Source: an uncultured Verrucomicrobiota bacterium | GTDB lineage: Bacteria > Verrucomicrobiota > Verrucomicrobiia > Opitutales > Opitutaceae | Direction: 5' to 3' | Length of the DNA stretch: 64,000 bases | Assembly: GCA_903898675.1 (NCBI GenBank) | Contig: CAIUGM010000004.1 | Location: 1 to 64,000 of the forward strand | Part shown: in pieces, positions 60,312 through 64,000 of the stretch | Position numbering within the stretch: the first letter of the stretch is position 1 | Layout of the letters: each line of letters begins with the position of its first letter | Program-made: the position numbers and the translations under genes | Notes under the pieces: model-generated | Database searches by the model: none | Told to the model about the DNA's origin: nothing | Seen by the model: the letters and a program-made list of their open reading frames with translations, nothing else

Positions 60312-60315
60312 GGAG
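60312..60315 (+). promoter_or_regulatory. Shine-Dalgarno GGAG before purC
   Basis: GGAG is 9 bases before ATG 60,325. It supports this start; longer upstream extension of the frame lacks a ribosome-binding site. Few genes in this window show such a clear one. Confidence 0.55.
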
Positions 60316-60324
60316 CAGCCCAGC

Positions 60325-61236
60325 ATGAGTTTCGCCGCCATCACCGCCGCCCTGCCCCCTGCCGCCGTCACCCGCTTCGACGGCCTGCCCTACCCGCACC
60401 TCGCCTCGGGCAAGGTGCGCGAGATCTTTGACCTGGGCGACGCCCTCCTGCTGGTCGCCAGTGACCGGCTGTCGGCCTTTGACGTGATCCTTCCGGACGG
60501 AATTCCCGGCAAGGGGATCGTGCTGACGCAGATGAGCAACTGGTGGTTCGCGCAGACAAAGGATCTCATCGCCAACCACCTGCTGCCGGACCAGCCGGGT
60601 GAATTTCTCCGCCGGGGCATCTCGGATCGCGACCTGCAGCTGCGCAGCATGATCGTCCGCAAACTCCGGCCCCTCGCCATCGAGTGCGTGGCCCGCGGCT
60701 ACCTGATCGGCAGCGGCTGGAGTTCCTACCAGCAGACCGGCGAGGTCTGCGGCAACCGGCTGCCGCCCGGCCTGCGGCAGGCCGACCGGCTCCCTTCGCC
60801 CATTTTCACGCCCACAACCAAGGCGCCGAAGGGCTCGCACGATGAACCCATCAACGACGCGCAGGCCGCCGCCATCATCGGCGAAAAGCTCTACGCGCAA
60901 GTGAAGGCGCTGAGCCTGGCGCTTTACCAGTTCGGCCACGATCGCGCGAAGCAGGCTGGCATGATTCTGGCCGACACCAAATTTGAGTTCGGCACCGACG
61001 CGGTGGGGAACCTGGTCCTGATCGACGAGGTGCTGACGCCGGATTCCTCCCGCTACTGGCCGGCCGACAGCTACGCGCCCGGCCAGTCGCCGCCCAGTTA
61101 CGACAAGCAGTTTGTCCGCGACCACCTGCTGGCGATCCACTGGAACCAGCAGCCACCCGCACCTTTGCTCCCGGCCGACGTCATCCGCCGCACCCAGGAA
61201 AAATACCTGGCCGCGCTGAAAAATCTGATCGGGTGA
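60325..61236 (+). CDS. purC: Phosphoribosylaminoimidazole-succinocarboxamide synthase
   Basis: A 303-residue SAICAR synthase of the longer eukaryote/bacterial type. GKVREIFDLGDALLLVASDRLSAFD is the diagnostic ATP-binding start, and conserved blocks RGYLIGSGW and LADTKFEFG follow. It catalyses the eighth step of IMP biosynthesis. It is housekeeping and not linked to the neighbouring operons. Confidence 0.97.
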   Translation: MSFAAITAALPPAAVTRFDGLPYPHLASGKVREIFDLGDALLLVASDRLSAFDVILPDGIPGKGIVLTQMSNWWFAQTKDLIANHLLPDQPGEFLRRGISDRDLQLRSMIVRKLRPLAIECVARGYLIGSGWSSYQQTGEVCGNRLPPGLRQADRLPSPIFTPTTKAPKGSHDEPINDAQAAAIIGEKLYAQVKALSLALYQFGHDRAKQAGMILADTKFEFGTDAVGNLVLIDEVLTPDSSRYWPADSYAPGQSPPSYDKQFVRDHLLAIHWNQQPPAPLLPADVIRRTQEKYLAALKNLIG

Positions 61237-61271
61237 GAAACGCCGTCGGGCGGCGCCTGACTTCGACCACA

Positions 61272-61301
61272 GAACGGCACGGCGGCAAGCGCCGGCCCCA
61301 C
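61272..61301. repeat. Second copy of the GAACGGCACG dispersed repeat
   Basis: Matches 39,046-39,075 with about five differences over 30 bases. It lies between purC and the next gene; nothing else was seen in 61,237-61,352. Confidence 0.6.
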
Positions 61302-61352
61302 CCCGCGGCGTGCGGGCTTGCAGCCTGAACTTCATTACTTACGTTTTCCCCT

Positions 61353-61832
61353 GTGCTCTCCGCTCCTCGCTTCCTCCTTTCTTTCCTCCTGGCCGCCCTG
61401 ACCGCGGTCACCGCCACGGCCCGGCTGGGCGAGACCCTGGACCAGATCAAGGGCCGCTTCGGTTCGCCCGCCGGATCGCCGCGCACGAGTGTCTGGGTTT
61501 GGTATTTCGAGGTCCAGGACGGGGAAGTCCTCTACACGGTGACGTTTGACGAAAAGGGGAAGTCCATCGCCGAGGGACTGAAGCCCGTGAAGCAGGCCCT
61601 CTTTAGCCGTGAGCTCGCCGACAGCTTCATCGGCTCGGAGACCGAGCCGTACAAGGACTCGAAGACGCTGCGCACCCTCACGGCCGGCGACAAATACACG
61701 TTTGGCGGCAAGGAATTTGTCTGCGGCAAACTGGAGTACGTGGTGGTCGACGACCCCAATCGCTTTCTCCTCGTGCTGTCACGCGAGGGTATTCCCTCGA
61801 TCATCGTGGTGCGGCCCGAGATCCTGCGGTAG
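61353..61832 (+). CDS. Small exported protein of unknown function
   Basis: A 159-residue protein beginning at GTG with a signal peptide (about 1-23). The mature part is short and polar with a regular strand pattern (SVWVWYFEVQDGEVLYTVTF, KYTFGGKEFVCGKLEYVV). No family was recognised. It ends immediately before a perfect hairpin that also serves the convergent GT2 gene. Confidence 0.7.
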   Translation: MLSAPRFLLSFLLAALTAVTATARLGETLDQIKGRFGSPAGSPRTSVWVWYFEVQDGEVLYTVTFDEKGKSIAEGLKPVKQALFSRELADSFIGSETEPYKDSKTLRTLTAGDKYTFGGKEFVCGKLEYVVVDDPNRFLLVLSREGIPSIIVVRPEILR

Positions 61833-61864
61833 TGAGTGATTTGCAGGAGCCTGCCATCACTCAC
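61832..61864. terminator. Bidirectional terminator-like hairpin
   Basis: GTGAGTGAT (61,832-61,840) pairs exactly with ATCACTCAC (61,856-61,864), with an inner GCAGG-AG-CCTGC hairpin. It sits between two convergent genes and overlaps the stop codons of both, so it can end transcription from either side. Confidence 0.7.
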
Positions 61865-63018
61865 AGCCGGTTGGCCTTCAGTTCGTGCAATGGATAGTGC
61901 GTGCCGCGCCAGGTGATGCCGCGCGTCCAGCACGTGACCACCATCGAGCGCAGCATTACATAGGACAGGACCGCGACGCCAAGGGGCAGGGTGAAGGCGT
62001 GCCACCAGGTGCCGCCGTTGTACCGGGCGGCATCGCCGGCCGCGACGAGCAGCAGGGCGACCGCCGCCAAGTCCAGCCACCAGGCCGGCCCGGTGAACCA
62101 CAGCAGCCCGAGGAACGGACCCTGGAAGAGCAGGATCTGCAGCGCGACGCCGGCCAGCGTGAGCCCGATGCGGTAGTCGAGCGCCGCGAAGGAATTCTTG
62201 GTGAGGCCGCGGATCATCGCCCGTGTCGAGGGATACCAGGCCACCGAAAGCGCGCCCGCGCCGTGCATCATCTCGCAGCGAGCGCCGTGAAGCTTGAAGA
62301 GCCGGCCGAGCTTGATGTCGTCGTCGGGCCGCAGCCGCAGCGGCTCGTGGCCGCCCAGCCGCCGGTAGGTCGAGGCCCGGACCAGATTGAAGGCCCCGAC
62401 GCCGCCGTGCGCCCGGCTGCGGGGATGAGGGATCCGCCACGGGCAAAGAAACAGCGCAAACAGCAGGCCGAACGCACTGACACACAGGCCGAGCAACGGT
62501 CCATGGCCGTGCAACTCCGGCACGGCCGCGAGCTGGTCGAGCCGCTGTGCCTCGGCGTAGGCGATCGCCTGGCGCAACGTCGCAGGTTCAAAATGAATGT
62601 CCGCGTCGGTGAACAAAATCCATTCGCCGGTCGCACGGGCCGCGGCGTGATGCAATGCATGGTTTTTTCCCAGCCAGCCGCACGGCAGCTCGCGGAGGTG
62701 CACCACCCGCAGGCGCGGATCGAGCGCGGCGATCTTATCCAACACCTCGCCGGTGTCGTCCTCCGAGCGGTCGTTGACGGCGATCAGCTCGAGGTCGGGA
62801 TAATCGAGCGCCAGCATCGTGGGCACCGCCGCGCCGAGGGTCGCGCCCTCGTTGCGCGCCGCGAAGATAACGGAAACCCGCGGCCAGTCGGCCGGCACCG
62901 GGGAATTAAGCGTCGCGAGCCGCCGCATCCGGCGATGCCCGCGGCCCACCTCAACCGCCACCGCGAGCCAGAACACCAGCACCGCCGCGGCGAGGAGGAC
63001 GGAGAGTAAATTGTTCAT
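61861..63018 (-). CDS. Membrane GT2-family glycosyltransferase
   Basis: A 385-residue protein with an N-terminal helix, a GT-A domain (VSVIFAARNEGATL, FTDADIHF, then RPDDDIKLG) and several C-terminal helices. It resembles hopanoid/HpnB-type and other polyprenyl or lipid glycosyltransferases. The metal-binding DAD and acidic motifs are present; the QxxRW of processive enzymes is absent. It is probably a lipid-sugar transferase, with no pathway link visible to its neighbours. Confidence 0.85.
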   Translation of the reverse strand: MNNLLSVLLAAAVLVFWLAVAVEVGRGHRRMRRLATLNSPVPADWPRVSVIFAARNEGATLGAAVPTMLALDYPDLELIAVNDRSEDDTGEVLDKIAALDPRLRVVHLRELPCGWLGKNHALHHAAARATGEWILFTDADIHFEPATLRQAIAYAEAQRLDQLAAVPELHGHGPLLGLCVSAFGLLFALFLCPWRIPHPRSRAHGGVGAFNLVRASTYRRLGGHEPLRLRPDDDIKLGRLFKLHGARCEMMHGAGALSVAWYPSTRAMIRGLTKNSFAALDYRIGLTLAGVALQILLFQGPFLGLLWFTGPAWWLDLAAVALLLVAAGDAARYNGGTWWHAFTLPLGVAVLSYVMLRSMVVTCWTRGITWRGTHYPLHELKANRL

Positions 63019-63058
63019 TGGTCAGTGTTCATCACCTCAACCGAGACCAAGGCAGTTT

Positions 63059-63209
63059 GACCACGGATTTCACGGATGAACACGGATATTCCTGTTCTGA
63101 GAAAGATGAATTGACCACTAAACCACCCTGAATGCTCACTAATTAGTGGCCCTTGGAGGTTCAAAAACGCCCCTGTATTTATCCGTGGTCATCCGTGAAA
63201 TCCGTGGTC
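63059..63209. repeat. 151-bp composite palindrome (family B)
   Basis: GACCACGGATTTCACGGATG (63,059-63,078) and its complement ending CCGTGGTC (63,209) flank about 70 bases with no gene. The same arm pattern is at 42,591, 44,056 and 57,071. It fills the gap between the GT2 and CorC-type genes; the rest of that gap is empty. Confidence 0.85.
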
Positions 63210-63270
63210 AACCCCGTTCCGTCTCCGCCCCTCCGGGGATTGATGGATTCGAAATCCGCGGTTCCCCGCT

Positions 63271-64000
63271 TCACGCGACGAGGCTCTTGCCTTCGCTGCT
63301 GATGCGCTCGATGCGGACGCGGCGGGGGCGCTCGGCGTTGGCCTCGAGGACGGTCAGGCGGTAGTCGCCCGTGACCATGGCCTCGTCGCGCCGGGGCACG
63401 TGGCCGAAAAGCCGCAGCGACCAGGTGGCCACGGTTTCGCGCGGCTGCCAGTCGAGCGGCCAGCCGGTCTCGGCCTGCAGCTCGCGCATGGTGAGCGAGC
63501 TGCTCACGACGATCGCGTACTCCGTGCGCTTGTAGATGGGACCGTGCTCGATGTCGAATTCGTCGCGGATGTCGCCGACGATCTCCTCCAGCACATCCTC
63601 AAAGGTGACGATGCCCATGAACGCCCGCTTGTCATCAAGCACGACGGCGAGGTGGCTGCGCGCCGTGCGGAAGCGCTCGATCATCGTGTGGAGCGGGGTG
63701 CCGAGCTCGAACTCCACCGCCGGCCGCACGAGCGGCTCGAACGGGGTGTCGGAGCCGAGCGCCTGGATCTGCCAGAGCCACTCGCGGACGAGGAGCAGGC
63801 CCTCGACCTTGTCGAGCGAGCCCGAGCAGACCGGGAAACGGCTGTGGCCGCTCGTCTGGGCGATGCGGAGATTCTCCGCGACCGGCCGGTCGAGCCAGAG
63901 GGCGATGACCTGGTCGCGCGGCCGCATGATCATGTACGCCTTGGTCTGGCGGGCCCGGAGGGATTGCACCATCAGCCGGTTGATCAGGGCGTCGCCCGGA
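63271..64000 (-). CDS. CorC/HlyC-family CBS-domain protein (partial)
   Basis: The gene runs off the window edge; at least 243 residues of the C-terminal part are visible. RPRDQVIALWLDRP and FRTARSHLAVVLDDKRAFMGIVTFEDVLEEIVGDI are the tandem CBS domains, followed by a CorC_HlyC C-terminal domain (VVSSSLTMRELQAETG, ETVATWSLRLFGHVPRR). The N-terminal DUF21/CNNM membrane domain, if present, lies beyond 64,000. A frame start at 63,972 is internal, not the gene start. Family role: magnesium/cobalt efflux or unknown. Confidence 0.88.
   Translation of the reverse strand, partial: PGDALINRLMVQSLRARQTKAYMIMRPRDQVIALWLDRPVAENLRIAQTSGHSRFPVCSGSLDKVEGLLLVREWLWQIQALGSDTPFEPLVRPAVEFELGTPLHTMIERFRTARSHLAVVLDDKRAFMGIVTFEDVLEEIVGDIRDEFDIEHGPIYKRTEYAIVVSSSLTMRELQAETGWPLDWQPRETVATWSLRLFGHVPRRDEAMVTGDYRLTVLEANAERPRRVRIERISSEGKSLVA

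Noticed and set aside
1-64000. Prophage, IS element, CRISPR array or tRNA
   Set aside because: No transposase, integrase, capsid or Cas gene, no regular direct-repeat array and no cloverleaf with anticodon was recognised. The dispersed palindromes are short and non-coding.

Overview
The window is GC-rich and densely coded. It combines glycoside hydrolases of plant-polysaccharide type, Lac-type regulation and many intergenic palindromic repeats. This fits a Verrucomicrobiota bacterium, most likely near Opitutaceae; that placement is inference from gene content, since no rRNA gene is present.

Positions 1-33,500 hold a large surface-lipid and glycan locus. A carrier protein and a ketosynthase (158-1806) come first. 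Next are a CDP-alcohol phosphotransferase, an exostosin-like protein, an ABC exporter of the cyclic-peptide/PvdE type, a protein with a GINT1-like propeller, a GT-A transferase, a choline/ethanolamine-phosphotransferase-like enzyme and a Stealth phosphotransferase (1957-10,529). A tightly coupled minus-strand operon (10,493-16,192) makes and activates 2-aminoethylphosphonate (AEP): pntC, aminotransferase, PEP mutase, phosphonopyruvate decarboxylase, then a GT4 glycosyltransferase. A PhyH dioxygenase diverges from it and leads a DevBCA/TolC-type export operon (16,290-24,048) whose ATPase carries a cyclic-nucleotide-binding domain. Finally, an Aur1-like PAP2 protein, a GNAT-fold protein and a KS-ACP-DH-alpha-oxoamine-synthase megasynthase (24,006-30,036) diverge from a 3-ketosphinganine-reductase-like SDR, a CDP-alcohol phosphotransferase and a LicD protein; inositol-3-phosphate synthase converges on them (30,175-33,473).

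The parts read as one pathway. A long acyl chain is condensed with an amino acid to a sphingoid base, reduced, N-acylated to ceramide, and given an inositol-phosphate head. It is then possibly glycosylated and decorated with AEP or hydroxy-AEP, and exported. Each family assignment is sequence-based. The joined pathway (an AEP-bearing glyco-inositolphosphoceramide) is inference and is the main finding.

Positions 33,600-60,100 are a glycan-utilisation region: GH3, PA14-containing GH31, an exported and a cytosolic AGE-type epimerase, GH5, GH28, a LacI regulator, a propeller protein, a DUF1080 protein, a cytochrome c-propeller protein, two GH97 enzymes, a GH130 phosphorylase and a GPH symporter. 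GH130 plus epimerase plus symporter points to beta-mannan or gluco-mannan oligosaccharides; GH31 with PA14 points to xyloglucan. An exported substrate-binding protein fused to a pterin-dehydratase-like domain sits within this region. Its gaps are filled with nested palindromic repeats, two of which flank the GH5 gene. Three GTTAC-type sites suggest a small LacI regulon.

Positions 60,300-64,000 are ordinary genome: purC, a small exported protein, a membrane GT2 glycosyltransferase, and a CorC/HlyC-type protein cut by the window edge. No tRNA, rRNA, CRISPR array, transposase or prophage gene was seen.
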